A DNA stretch of 36,728 bases, from the NCBI RefSeq assembly GCF_900156025.1, contig NZ_FTMO01000026.1, positions 1-36,728 on the forward strand, written 5' to 3'. The notes under the pieces were generated by a model that made no database searches, was not told the DNA's origin, and worked only from the letters and a program-made list of their open reading frames with translations. The DNA comes from Allobosea sp. TND4EK4 (lineage in GTDB: Bacteria > Pseudomonadota > Alphaproteobacteria > Rhizobiales > Beijerinckiaceae). How positions within the stretch are numbered: the stretch's first letter is position 1; each line of letters opens with the position of its first letter. A program made the position numbers and the translations under genes. Shown piece after piece: positions 1 to 8,317 of the stretch.

Positions 1-337
1 CGGCCCTCAGGCAGCCCGAAGCCGATCATCAGGCAGACATTGCACCGAACCCATCAGAGCGCCAGAAATCGGAGGGTTCTTGCGGGTGTCCAGCTAGCGG
101 CTAAATTTGCGGAAGTATTATCCCTCCGATTGCGGAACTTTGATCCCGGAATCCAAAAATCCCAATCAAACGATTTCAATGACTTAGGGTTTCTTTTGCG
201 GAAACACTATGCCTCTCTCTTCAGTTGGTGAAGATCGCAAAGTTGTGCCTTTTGGAGCCAAAGTCGTGTTTTCGAGCGCGACCGCCTGAGGCTGGATCGG
301 GCTCCAAGTCCGAACCGATGGGCGTCTAGAAATCAGA
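1..337. other. Noncoding left edge, no supported gene
   Basis: I see no convincing gene here. The base composition is visibly more AT-rich than the rest of the window, especially at about 100-240. The short open frames present have no ribosome site and resemble no family I know. The stretch holds the three short GCGGAA repeats listed separately and then runs into a hairpin and a transposase relic, so it is probably the debris of a mobile element rather than a promoter region. Confidence 0.5.
109..213 (+). repeat. Three GCGGAA-N5-AT(C/G)CC direct repeats
   Basis: The pattern GCGGAA, five variable bases, then ATCCC or ATGCC occurs at 109-124, 132-147 and 198-213. Start-to-start distances are 23 and 66 bp, close to multiples of 22. 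A further relaxed copy, GGAA-N7-ATCCC, lies at 148-163. Spaced short direct repeats of this kind are common at ends of mobile elements and as recombinase or transposase binding arrays. That role is inferred; only the repeats themselves are seen. Confidence 0.45.
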
Positions 338-363
338 TGGCGGCGAGCTTCGGCTCGCCGCCA
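338..363. other. Perfect 11-bp hairpin with TTCG loop
   Basis: TGGCGGCGAGC at 338-348 is followed by the loop TTCG and the exact reverse complement at 353-363. UUCG tetraloops make very stable RNA hairpins. Neither strand has a clean T-run after the stem, so a classical intrinsic terminator is not well supported. It sits just beyond the 3' side of the transposase relic and could be a transcription barrier near an element end. Confidence 0.5.
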
Positions 364-437
364 AAGCACGGCTTGAACAAAACGGGATCAGAGTGAGGCG
401 AGCGGAGAGGCTTGGGACCCGGGAAGCCTTCGCCGCC

Positions 438-738
438 GACCAGCCCCTCCCGGCCGAGCCGGCAGAACCAGCGATAGGCCAGGCCCAGATACACGTCCTC
501 GCACCGGCGCCGCCCGGAGCGGATGCCGTGGCAAGAGCCGATGAGCAGCACCCGGATCATCAGCTCGGGATCGACCGAAGGCCGGCCGATCGCGCGGCAA
601 AATGGTCGCAAATGCGCGCAGATCTTAGCGATCAACGAAACGGTCGATGGAGCGGGCCCAGTGATCAGCCGGGCCATGCCGGTCCAGGCTGAACTCGTAG
701 ACCGGAGCCTCTTGCCCCACCCGCCGCTCGCCCACCAT
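438..738 (-). pseudogene. Broken IS1182/IS5-type transposase N-terminus
   Basis: Reading the minus strand from the ATG at 736-738, the frame gives a typical transposase N-terminus (EFSLDRH, then SIDRFVD) and meets a TAA at 625-627. Similarity continues in another frame with GRPSVDPELMIRVLLIG, GIRSGRRRCED and LAYRWFCRLG, as in the DUF772 N-terminal domain of IS1182/IS5-group transposases. After about 438 the similarity ends and the catalytic DDE domain is absent. At least one frameshift, an in-frame stop and a 3' truncation are visible, so this is a dead relic. No intact inverted repeats were recognised. Confidence 0.75.
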
Positions 739-856
739 CGCATCGCCCTCCGTCAGGACGACTGGGTCAGCACTTCACGCTGACGGCCATGCCGACTTTT
801 TCAACGACATCGGCGCGGCTCAGCCACGCGGCAACGCCAGTGAGAGCGGGCGCCCC

Positions 857-872
857 GTAATCTTGCGGCAAC
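857..872 (+). promoter_or_regulatory. Weak GTAAT-type direct repeat before RND operon
   Basis: GTAAT at 857-861 is followed 11 bp later by GCAAC at 868-872. The layout matches the stronger GTAAT-N6-GTAAT boxes at 6190, 8256 and 10412, but only three of five bases of the second half agree. It ends 23 bp before the ATG at 896. It would place the RND pump under the response regulator at 6248, but the match is too weak to stand alone. Confidence 0.3.
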
Positions 873-895
873 GGATCTGAACGATAGCGCGGCGG

Positions 896-2065
896 ATGAA
901 CGCCTCTCCTTTTCGACCCGTCCGTTTCCTCCGCCCGCATCTTGCCGTCTTGGTCGCAGCGCTGGCGCTCGCCTCCTGCCGGGGCGAGCAGCCGCCTGCG
1001 CGCGAGGCCCCGGCGGAAGTCTCGGTCGTCGAGCTCAAGGCCGAGCCTGTCGTCGTCGCGGATCTGCTGCCCGGTCGGGTCTCGGCCTATCGCGTCGCGG
1101 AGATCCGGCCGCAGGTCGGCGGCATCATCCGCCATCAGCTGTTCCGTCAGGGCGGCGATGTCGCGGCCGACGAGCCCTTGTTCCAGATCGATTCAGCCGT
1201 CTTCGCGGCCGAAAAGGCGATGGCGGCCGCAGCCCTTCAGCGGGCGGAATCGGTTCTCGGTCGCGCGGACATTCAGGTCCGGCGAATCGAAGCGCTGCTG
1301 AAGACCCAGGCAGCCAGCCAGCAGGCGCATGACGATGCGGTGGCGATGCGTGCGCAGGCGGCGGCCGACGTCGCGCGGAGCCGTGCCACCCTCGAGCGCC
1401 GGCAACTCGATCTCGGCTTCGCGACGATCCGCTCGCCGATCGCGGGCCGGATCGATCAGGCGCTCGTCACGGAAGGCGCGCTGGTGGCTGTCGGCGGTAC
1501 CTTGCCTCTGGCGATCGTGCAGCAGATCGACCGCGTTTATGTCGATCTGCGCCAACCAGCGCGCCGCCTCGACGAGTTGCGAGAACTTGCCCGCACCGGC
1601 AATCGCGATGACGGCCCTGCCGTGGAGATCCTTTCGGCCGACGGCGAGGCTTACCCGGTCACCGGCAAGCTGCTGTTCTCCGGCATCGCGGTCGATCCAG
1701 GGACGAGCGAAGTCCTTGTGCGCGTCGAAGTTCAAAATCCCGGTCATGTTCTGCTGCCGGGCATGTTCGTGCGCGCGCGGCTGCCGCGGGAGAAGCATCC
1801 CGACGCTTTGCTGGTGCCGTTGCAGGCCGTGAGGCGCGACGGCAACGGCACGGCGCGCGTCGCGCTCGTCGCGGCCGATAGCCGGGTGCGCCTGCACAAG
1901 GTCGAGACCGGCGTGGAAATCGATGGGCGCGTCGTGGTCAAGAGCGGGCTCGGCGAAGGCGACCGGGTGATCGTCGAAGGACAGGATCGCGTCCGGTCGG
2001 GTGCGCCGGTCAAGCCGGTGCCGTGGCGGGCCGAGCAGTTCGCCGATGCGGAGCCGCTGCGCTGA
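896..2065 (+). CDS. RND efflux periplasmic adaptor (AcrA/MexA family)
   Basis: This 389-residue membrane-fusion protein should link the inner-membrane RND pump to an outer-membrane channel. The N-terminus is a lipoprotein signal ending in the lipobox LALASC, with the acylated cysteine at residue 28. Next come a beta-barrel/lipoyl entry (PGRVSAYRVAEIRPQVGG), an alpha-helical hairpin rich in Ala, Gln and Arg at about residues 100-165, the return lipoyl strand (LGFATIRSPIAGRID) and a membrane-proximal C-terminal domain. The GGCGG before the ATG is a modest ribosome site. The stop overlaps the start of the pump gene (TGATG at 2063-2067), so the two are translationally coupled. No TetR-type regulator lies beside it. 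Substrate is unknown. Confidence 0.92.
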   Translation: MNASPFRPVRFLRPHLAVLVAALALASCRGEQPPAREAPAEVSVVELKAEPVVVADLLPGRVSAYRVAEIRPQVGGIIRHQLFRQGGDVAADEPLFQIDSAVFAAEKAMAAAALQRAESVLGRADIQVRRIEALLKTQAASQQAHDDAVAMRAQAAADVARSRATLERRQLDLGFATIRSPIAGRIDQALVTEGALVAVGGTLPLAIVQQIDRVYVDLRQPARRLDELRELARTGNRDDGPAVEILSADGEAYPVTGKLLFSGIAVDPGTSEVLVRVEVQNPGHVLLPGMFVRARLPREKHPDALLVPLQAVRRDGNGTARVALVAADSRVRLHKVETGVEIDGRVVVKSGLGEGDRVIVEGQDRVRSGAPVKPVPWRAEQFADAEPLR

Positions 2066-5000
2066 TGGCCCGCTTCTTCATCGACCGGCCGGTCTTCGCC
2101 GGGGTGATCGCGCTCGTGATCGCGCTCGCGGGTCTCATCGCGATCCCGCAACTGCCCACGGAGCGCTACCCGGCGATCGCTCCGCCGAGCGTCAGCATCT
2201 ATGCAAATTACCCCGGCGCTTCTCCGCAGGCGATGAACGACGGCGTGGTCAGCCTGATCGAGCGCGAGCTGTCGAGCGTGCGCAATCTGCTTTATTTCGA
2301 AAGCTCGACCGATCTGACCGGCACCGCGACGATCACGGCGACGTTCAAGTCCGGCACCCAGTCGGACCTGGCGCAGGTCGATGTCCAGAACCGCCTGAAG
2401 ACGATCGAGCCACGCCTGCCGCAGACGGTCCGCCAGCTCGGCCTGACGGTCGAAGCGGCGGCGTCGGGCTTCCTGCTCCTGCTGGACATCGAATCCCGGG
2501 ACGGCAAGTCCGACGAGGTGACGCTCGGGGACTATGCCGTGCGCAACATCGCCGACGAGCTCAAGCGGGTGCCCGGTGTCGGGCGCGTCCAGCTCTTCGC
2601 CACGGAGCGGGCGATGCGGATCTGGATCGATCCGGCCAGGCTTGCCGCCCACGCGCTCACATTCGGAGATGTGACGGCCGCGCTGGCGCAGCAGAACGTG
2701 CAGATCGCTCCAGGCGCTATCGGCGCCGAGCCAACCACCGCGGCCCAGCGCGTGACCGTGCCGCTCAGCATCGACGGGCGGTTGCGGACGCCGGACCAGT
2801 TCAAGGCGGTGGTCATGCGGGCCAATGCCGATGGGTCGAGCCTGACGCTGGGGGATGTCGCCAGGGTGGAGCTCGGCGCGCAATCCTACGCGTTCTCCAC
2901 GCGCTCGAATGGAAAGCCCGTCGCAACGCTCGCGGTGCAACTCGCGCCCGGCGCCAATGCGGTCGCCACGTCATCGGCGATCGCCGCGCGGATGGCCGAT
3001 CTCGCCAGGGCGATGCCCCAGGGCATGAGCTATTCGATCCCCTTCGACACGGCGCCCTTCGTGCGCCTGTCGATCGAGAAGGTGCTGGTTACGCTCATCG
3101 AAGCGATGGCGCTCGTTTTCCTGGTGATGCTGCTGTTCCTGCAGAAACTGCGCTACGCGGTGATCCCGGCCATCGTCGCGCCGATCGCGCTGCTCGGCAC
3201 CTTCGCGGTGATGCTCGCTGTGGGCTATTCGATCAACATGCTGACCATGTTCGGCATGGTGCTGGCGATCGGCATTATCGTCGACGATGCGATCGTCGTC
3301 GTCGAGAATGTCGAGCGCATCATGGCCAAGGAAGGGCTCGGCCCGCGCGAGGCCACGCGCAAGGCCATGACCGAGATCACCGGAGCAGTGATCGGCATCA
3401 CGCTCGTGCTCTCGGCCGTCTTCATGCCCCTGGCGCTGGCCAGCGGCTCCGTCGGCGTCATCTATCGTCAGTTCGCGCTCGCCATGGCGGTCTCGATCCT
3501 GCTTTCGGCCTTTCTGGCTTTGACGCTGACGCCGGCGCTTTCCGCGACCATGCTGAAGCCGGTGCACGGCCATGGCGAGAAGAGAGGCTTCTTCGGCTGG
3601 TTCGACAGGCATTTTGTCCAGCTGACCAGCCGTTACGCGCGCGCTGTCGCATGTCTGGTTCAGCGCCCGCTGCGCATGATGGCTGGCTTTGCGGCCATCG
3701 CCGCCCTGCTGGGCCTGGGCTTCGCGAAGCTCCCTTCGGCCTTTCTGCCGGAAGAGGATCAGGGCTATTTCCTGACCTCGATCCAGCTCCCCGCCGACGC
3801 CACTGCCAACCGCACGCGCCAGGCTGTCGAGGCGATCGAGCGGCACAACGCCTCGCGCCCGAGCGTCAGACACACCGAGAGCATTATGGGGTACGGGTTC
3901 TCGGGCTCGGGCGCCAATGCGGCGATGATCTACACCATGCTCAAGGACTGGAAAGAGCGACCGGGCACGAGCGCCGCCGACGAGGTCGCGCGGGCGAACG
4001 CAGCCGCGAAGTCGATCCGCGAGGGCAGCGCGACCAGCATGCTGCCGCCCCCGATCGACGGGCTGGGCACGACCTCCGGCTTCGCCCTGCGGCTCGAGGA
4101 CCGGGCCGGCCGTGGCCCAGCTGCGCTGGCCGCGGCCCAGGCCCAGCTTCTGGCCGCTGCGGCCCGCAGCCCGGTCCTGTCCGGGGTCTATCAGGAAGGA
4201 TTGCCGCCCGGCAGCAGGCTTGCGGTGGCGATCGATCGGCTGAAGGCCCAGGTGCTGGGCGTCTCGTTCCCGGTCGTTGCCGAGACCTTGAGCGCCGCGA
4301 TGGGCTCGGCCTATGTCAACGACTTTCCCAATCTCGGCCGGATGCAGCAGGTCATCGTCCAGGCGGAGGCGACGGCGCGGATGAGCCTCGACGAGGTTCT
4401 CCGCCTTCGCATCCGCAATGCCGCGGGCGGTTTGGTGCCCCTGTCCGAGCTCGTCACCACATCCTGGGAGCAAGGCCCGCTCCAGCTCGTGCGCTACAAC
4501 GGCTATCCGGCTGTGCGGATCACAGGGGCCGCCGCCCATGGCCGCTCCAGCGGCGAGGCCATGCGCGAGATGGAAAGACTGGCGAAGGAGCTGCCGGCGG
4601 GCTTCGCGATCGAGTGGACCGGCCAGTCTCTGGAAGAGCAGCAGGCCGGCGCTCAGGCGCCGCTTCTGCTCGGCCTGTCCATGCTGGTCGTCTTCCTGGT
4701 GCTCGCTGCGCTTTACGAGAGCTGGTCCGTGCCGGTTTCGGTGCTGTTGGCGATCCCGCTCGGCCTGGTCGGGGCGGTGGCAGCGGTGATGCTGCGGGAA
4801 TTGCCGAACGACGTGTTCTTCAAGGTCGGACTCGTCACCATCATCGGCCTGTCCGCCAAGAATGCCATCCTGATCGTCGAATTCGCCAGGTCGGGACACG
4901 CGCGAGGCCTAAGCGCAGCCGAGGCTGCCGTCGAGGCGGCGCGCCTGCGGCTGCGCCCGATCGTGATGACCAGCCTCGCCTTCGCGCTCGGCATCGTGCC

Positions 5001-5211
5001 GCTGATGATTGCCAGCGGGGCTGGCAAGGAGACGCAGCAGTCGATCGGCACCGGCGTCTTCGGCGGCATGATCAGCGCGACCCTGCTCTCGATCGTCTTC
5101 GTCCCCGTCTTCTTCGTCGTGGTCGTCAGGCTGGTCGAGAGGCTCCGCCGCGGCGGGAGAATGCCGTCCGACAGGCAGCAAGTTCAGGGCGGCGGGCCTT
5201 CAGCACGGTAG
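2065..5211 (+). CDS. RND multidrug efflux permease (AcrB/MexB, HAE1 family)
   Basis: The protein has 1048 residues, the usual length for a trimeric proton-driven RND pump. The start at 2065 overlaps the adaptor stop and gives the family-typical opening MARFFIDRPVFAGVIALVI; an in-frame ATG 14 codons earlier lies inside the adaptor gene and is less likely. The first large periplasmic loop begins with LPTERYPAIAPPSV. The proton-relay segment GIIVDDAIVVVENVERIM has the two adjacent aspartates of TM4. The second half repeats the fold, with GLSAKNAILIVEFA in TM10 and the conserved RLRPIVMTSLAFALG. There is no outer-membrane partner in this operon; the lipoprotein channel at 10574 could supply it. 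Substrate cannot be read from sequence. Confidence 0.95.
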   Translation: MARFFIDRPVFAGVIALVIALAGLIAIPQLPTERYPAIAPPSVSIYANYPGASPQAMNDGVVSLIERELSSVRNLLYFESSTDLTGTATITATFKSGTQSDLAQVDVQNRLKTIEPRLPQTVRQLGLTVEAAASGFLLLLDIESRDGKSDEVTLGDYAVRNIADELKRVPGVGRVQLFATERAMRIWIDPARLAAHALTFGDVTAALAQQNVQIAPGAIGAEPTTAAQRVTVPLSIDGRLRTPDQFKAVVMRANADGSSLTLGDVARVELGAQSYAFSTRSNGKPVATLAVQLAPGANAVATSSAIAARMADLARAMPQGMSYSIPFDTAPFVRLSIEKVLVTLIEAMALVFLVMLLFLQKLRYAVIPAIVAPIALLGTFAVMLAVGYSINMLTMFGMVLAIGIIVDDAIVVVENVERIMAKEGLGPREATRKAMTEITGAVIGITLVLSAVFMPLALASGSVGVIYRQFALAMAVSILLSAFLALTLTPALSATMLKPVHGHGEKRGFFGWFDRHFVQLTSRYARAVACLVQRPLRMMAGFAAIAALLGLGFAKLPSAFLPEEDQGYFLTSIQLPADATANRTRQAVEAIERHNASRPSVRHTESIMGYGFSGSGANAAMIYTMLKDWKERPGTSAADEVARANAAAKSIREGSATSMLPPPIDGLGTTSGFALRLEDRAGRGPAALAAAQAQLLAAAARSPVLSGVYQEGLPPGSRLAVAIDRLKAQVLGVSFPVVAETLSAAMGSAYVNDFPNLGRMQQVIVQAEATARMSLDEVLRLRIRNAAGGLVPLSELVTTSWEQGPLQLVRYNGYPAVRITGAAAHGRSSGEAMREMERLAKELPAGFAIEWTGQSLEEQQAGAQAPLLLGLSMLVVFLVLAALYESWSVPVSVLLAIPLGLVGAVAAVMLRELPNDVFFKVGLVTIIGLSAKNAILIVEFARSGHARGLSAAEAAVEAARLRLRPIVMTSLAFALGIVPLMIASGAGKETQQSIGTGVFGGMISATLLSIVFVPVFFVVVVRLVERLRRGGRMPSDRQQVQGGGPSAR

Positions 5212-5370
5212 GCGCAGGCGTCTGCGGCAGCGTCGCCCTGCGCTGGCCGAGCCGCTACGGGGCGTGGCGGGGACCGGTGAGGAGATACGCCGACGACCGA
5301 CACCGCCTCAAGATTGTGTGTGCGATGCCGGCGAGCAGTCAGGGCGGGAAAGCTTGAGGCTCCTGGCCTT

Positions 5371-5904
5371 TCACGGGCCGCGAGCCATCAGCTTCTCGAA
5401 TTTGAACATGCCCTCCTCTTCCGGAGGCCAAGGCATATCGGGGCGGTTGGGGTCGGGATATCCGGCGTGATAATAGGCGACGATTTTGAAGCCACATACA
5501 TTGACGTAGAAATGGATGTTTCGCTTCTCGAAATAGGGGGTCTGCGTCGTCCAGACCTTCGTCTCCGGGTATCGGGCCTCGATCGCAGCCCAGGCTCGCC
5601 TGCCGATGCCGCGGCCATCCTGGCCAACCGCGACATAGAACAGGTCGAGCGAGTTCTCTCCGGTCGCAGGATTGATCGAGACGACGGCTCCCCCGACGCG
5701 GCGTCCCTCCTCGAGGACATGAACCACCTCGGCGCCCGGCGCGCCGAATGACTTCCAGACGTCCTCATCCGAAGGGATCGGGCCATCCGGAAGAGAGCCG
5801 ATTTCGGAGATCACGGCGATCGAGAAGGCCTTCTGCAGGTCTTCCTTGAATTGATTCAGGTCTTCGGCAGATGCACGCTCAAGTGTGATCCGATGTCCGT
5901 CCAT
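5371..5904 (-). CDS. GNAT-family N-acetyltransferase
   Basis: This 177-residue protein fits a single GNAT domain that transfers an acetyl group from acetyl-CoA to an unknown amine. The central strand and acetyl-CoA loop are visible as [23 protein letters not shown] (about residues 87-109), carrying the Q/R-x-x-G-x-G/A pyrophosphate-binding signature. The following [22 protein letters not shown] and the NVCGFKIV strand match the GNAT C-terminus, where the acceptor often binds. It is transcribed towards the RND permease and shares no operon with either neighbour. The 159-bp gap to the permease holds no gene. Confidence 0.85.
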   Translation of the reverse strand: MDGHRITLERASAEDLNQFKEDLQKAFSIAVISEIGSLPDGPIPSDEDVWKSFGAPGAEVVHVLEEGRRVGGAVVSINPATGENSLDLFYVAVGQDGRGIGRRAWAAIEARYPETKVWTTQTPYFEKRNIHFYVNVCGFKIVAYYHAGYPDPNRPDMPWPPEEEGMFKFEKLMARGP

Positions 5905-5947
5905 GGTCTCGGCAAGTCCTTCCGTGGGTGTGTGCTCACATGCGAAG

Positions 5948-6109
5948 TCATGGCGCGTGGAAGAGCGCGACGAGCATCAGGGGGCCGATGAAGAACCCGA
6001 ACATGAAGCTCGATGCGAGAACGATGCGCAGGAGCAATGGGAGGCGCTCGTTGTTCTGGGACGGCAACGTCCTGTTTCCTCGAATCGTGTTCGGAATAAC
6101 GATGTGCAT
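5948..6109 (-). CDS. Possible 53-residue single-span membrane protein
   Basis: The minus strand from the ATG at 6107-6109 encodes 53 residues ending at 5948. The N-terminal half is polar ([17 protein letters not shown]). The C-terminal half is one hydrophobic span, [20 protein letters not shown], followed by MLVALFHAP. It sits upstream of the acetyltransferase gene on the same strand, 43 bp apart, and could be its operon partner. I recognise no family. The ribosome site is weak and an upstream in-frame ATG is possible, so existence of the gene is uncertain. Confidence 0.4.
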   Translation of the reverse strand: MHIVIPNTIRGNRTLPSQNNERLPLLLRIVLASSFMFGFFIGPLMLVALFHAP

Positions 6110-6189
6110 GGCGCCGCAGGAAGCGCTCCGCCGTTGCAGCAACATTACGGTCTCGCTCGCCTCACGCTCTCGACGGTCCGGCGCGCTCC

Positions 6190-6205
6190 GTAATCCTGGT
6201 GTAAG
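6190..6205 (+). promoter_or_regulatory. Response-regulator box GTAAT-N6-GTAAG (site 1)
   Basis: GTAAT at 6190-6194 and GTAAG at 6201-6205 form a direct repeat with an 11-bp period, the spacing used by OmpR/PhoB-type regulators binding as head-to-tail dimers. It ends 42 bp before the GTG start of the response regulator at 6248, so autoregulation is likely. The same box recurs at 8256 and 10412. Confidence 0.6.
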
Positions 6206-6247
6206 GGTGAAGGCCAAGAAGCGCCTCACAACGGAGGATGGTCGTCT

Positions 6248-6922
6248 GTGCGCCTGCTGGTCATCGAGGATGATGCCGATCTCGGCCCCTGGCTTCGCGA
6301 GACGCTGGAGCAGGCGCTCGGCGGCGCCGATCTCGTCGCGACGCTCGACGAGGCGCGCGCTGCGCTGCAGGTGCGGCCCTTCGACCTCGTCGTCATGGAT
6401 CGGCGCATGCCCGATGGCGACGCGATCGACCTCGTCTCGATGCTGCGCCGGTTGACTCCGCGGCCGAGCATTCTGGTGCTGACGGCGCTCGACGACCCGA
6501 ACGACATCGCCAGGGCGCTGGACGCCGGCGCGGACGATTATCTTGCAAAGCCCTTCGAGCCGGTCGAGCTGATCGCGCGCGCCCGGGCGGTGTTGCGGCG
6601 AAACCAGCTCGATCAGAAAGGCATCACGAGCGTCGCCAACCTTCGTTTCGACATGCCTGCCCGAGCAGCCTATATCGACGACCAGCCGCTGGTTCTGCCG
6701 CGCCGCGAACTCGCGCTGCTCGAAGCACTGATGCGGCGAGCCGGCCACGTCGTCCTGCGCGAAAGCTTGGAGAACGCCGTCTACGGCTTCGACGACGAAA
6801 TTCAGTCCAACGCGATCGATGCCCACCTATCCCGGCTGCGCAAGCGCTTGCGGGAGCATGGATGCCTGGCCGAAATCAAGCCGCTGCGCGGAATCGGCTA
6901 TCTGATGACGGACGGAGCATGA
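6248..6922 (+). CDS. OmpR-family response regulator (TCS 1)
   Basis: This 224-residue DNA-binding response regulator has a receiver domain (about 1-115) with the acidic pair D8-D9, phosphoacceptor D51 (VVMDRRMPDGD), T79 and K101 (DYLAKPFEP). A winged-helix output domain follows (about 128-222), ending in HLSRLRKRLREHG and a KPLRGIGYLM wing. The start is GTG at 6248, supported by GGAGG about 9 bp upstream. It overlaps the kinase gene by 4 bp (ATGA). The conserved 11-bp repeats upstream of this gene and of two downstream units suggest it activates or represses the neighbouring exporter cluster. The signal is unknown. Confidence 0.93.
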   Translation: MRLLVIEDDADLGPWLRETLEQALGGADLVATLDEARAALQVRPFDLVVMDRRMPDGDAIDLVSMLRRLTPRPSILVLTALDDPNDIARALDAGADDYLAKPFEPVELIARARAVLRRNQLDQKGITSVANLRFDMPARAAYIDDQPLVLPRRELALLEALMRRAGHVVLRESLENAVYGFDDEIQSNAIDAHLSRLRKRLREHGCLAEIKPLRGIGYLMTDGA

Positions 6923-8259
6923 AGCGCAGGAGCCGGTCGATCGCCGCCTCGGCGGCCATGCTGCTGGGCGGCCTGATCTCGGCCCTTCTGTTCTGCCTCT
7001 TCATGGGGTTCATCGCCTTCTACGGCGATGATGGCGGTGTCGCGCAGTTCGATATCGCGAGCGAGATCAGACGATCCATCCGGAAGGATGCCTCGGGGAA
7101 ACCGAGCGTGACGCCGACGCCTGCATTGCTCACCTATCAGCGACAGTTTCCCCAGCTCTGGTACCAGATCAGCACGCCCGAGGGGGACGTCGCCTATGGC
7201 GAGGTGCCCCCACGGGTCCTGGCGGGTCAGACGATCCGGGATGTGCCGGCGCCCCGTTCGGCCTACCGTGTGAACGGGAAGGATCTGACCCTGGAGGCCT
7301 CGGCCCGTGCCGGCGACGCGCCCGATATCCTGATCGAGCTCGGAGGAGCCGTCTACAGTCGCACGGAGGTGATTTTCTCACTGCTGAGAGAGCCTGACAT
7401 GACGTCGACGATGCTCGGCGCGGTCCTGCTGATCATCATCCTGACGACGATCCTCGTGGTGCCGACCCTCATCGTGAGGCCTGTCCGCCGCGCTGCCGCA
7501 GCAGCCGAGGAGATCGGAGCCAAAGAAGGCGCGAGGCTGCCGGTGACGGAGCAGCCTGCCGAGCTGCGCCCCTTGGCCCTCGCGTTCAACCGTGCCTTGG
7601 ACCGGATCGATGCGGCGACGGCCGAGCAGCGGCGCTTCCTGTCGAATGCGGCGCACGAACTGCGCACGCCCCTGACGCGGCTGCGGACCCGGCTCGAACG
7701 GGTTCAGGACCAGGAGATCAAGGCGGAGCTCGTCGGTGAGCTGCAGTCGCTGTCGGGAACGGTGACGATGTTGCTGCAGCTGGCGCGCCTCACCTCGCAG
7801 CCGACGGAAATGGCGCCTCTCGATCTCGTCGCCATAGCCCGTACGGCAGCGGCCCGCGAAGTGCCGACCGCACTGTCCGCCGGTATCGATCTCGAATTCA
7901 GGGGCGAAGGACAAGTCACGGTTTCCGGCTCGGCGCAGGCGATCGGGATCGGCCTGTCCAATCTCCTGCGCAATGCGATCCAGCACGGAGGCGCCGGGGG
8001 TCGCGTGATCGTCGAGGTTGCTCCGACCGGCCGGGTCTCGGTAGTCGATTTCGGCGCCGGCATCGGCAAGGCCTATGACGGACGCGCCATCATCGAGCCC
8101 TTCGCGCGCGGGAAGCAGGATGGAAGCGGGACCGGCCTCGGGCTCGCGATCGTCGCGCAGATCGCTGCGCTGCATGGCGCAAGTCTCGCGCTCGACGAGA
8201 CCCCAGGCGGCGGAACGACCGTCAGCCTGACGTTCCCGCCGATGGCCGCGGCAGTGTAA
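6919..8259 (+). CDS. Sensor histidine kinase (TCS 1)
   Basis: The kinase has 446 residues. The N-terminus has a transmembrane helix (about 12-35) and a periplasmic sensor domain of about 130 residues, then a second helix (about 164-186) and a HAMP linker. The DHp helix carries the phosphorylated His246 in NAAHELRTPLTRLRTR. The catalytic ATPase domain shows the N-box (LSNLLRNAIQHG), a short G1 (VVDFGAGIG) and the G2 loop GSGTGLGLAIVAQIAALHG. The ATG at 6919 overlaps the regulator stop, giving stoichiometric expression. Sensor-domain topology resembles QseC/PmrB-type kinases that respond to envelope or metal cues, but no ligand site is recognisable. Confidence 0.93.
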   Translation: MKRRSRSIAASAAMLLGGLISALLFCLFMGFIAFYGDDGGVAQFDIASEIRRSIRKDASGKPSVTPTPALLTYQRQFPQLWYQISTPEGDVAYGEVPPRVLAGQTIRDVPAPRSAYRVNGKDLTLEASARAGDAPDILIELGGAVYSRTEVIFSLLREPDMTSTMLGAVLLIIILTTILVVPTLIVRPVRRAAAAAEEIGAKEGARLPVTEQPAELRPLALAFNRALDRIDAATAEQRRFLSNAAHELRTPLTRLRTRLERVQDQEIKAELVGELQSLSGTVTMLLQLARLTSQPTEMAPLDLVAIARTAAAREVPTALSAGIDLEFRGEGQVTVSGSAQAIGIGLSNLLRNAIQHGGAGGRVIVEVAPTGRVSVVDFGAGIGKAYDGRAIIEPFARGKQDGSGTGLGLAIVAQIAALHGASLALDETPGGGTTVSLTFPPMAAAV

Positions 8260-8271
8260 TGCAGGGGTAAT
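8256..8271 (+). promoter_or_regulatory. Response-regulator box GTAAT-N6-GTAAT (site 2)
   Basis: GTAAT at 8256-8260 and GTAAT at 8267-8271, an exact pentamer repeat with an 11-bp period. The first copy overlaps the TAA stop of the kinase gene. It lies 46 bp before the start of the glycine-zipper protein at 8318 and shares its layout with the boxes at 6190 and 10412. Confidence 0.65.
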
Positions 8272-8317
8272 CCTGGAAGCGAAGATGGCGCCTGTCACCA
8301 AGACGACAGGTCCTTTC

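Noticed and set aside
40..231. 63-codon plus-strand frame at the left edge
   Set aside because: AT-rich noncoding DNA, no ribosome site, and it overlaps the GCGGAA repeats.
2971..4899. Minus-strand open frame of about 642 codons
   Set aside because: Antisense to the RND permease with no family likeness.
2001..5357. Alternative-frame plus-strand open frame of over 1100 codons in the RND permease
   Set aside because: Arg/Ala/Asp-rich out-of-frame reading; the AcrB-like frame carries all conserved residues.
8285..8317. Upstream start for the glycine-zipper protein
   Set aside because: It would add 11 residues before the signal peptide; the later ATG gives a normal signal sequence.
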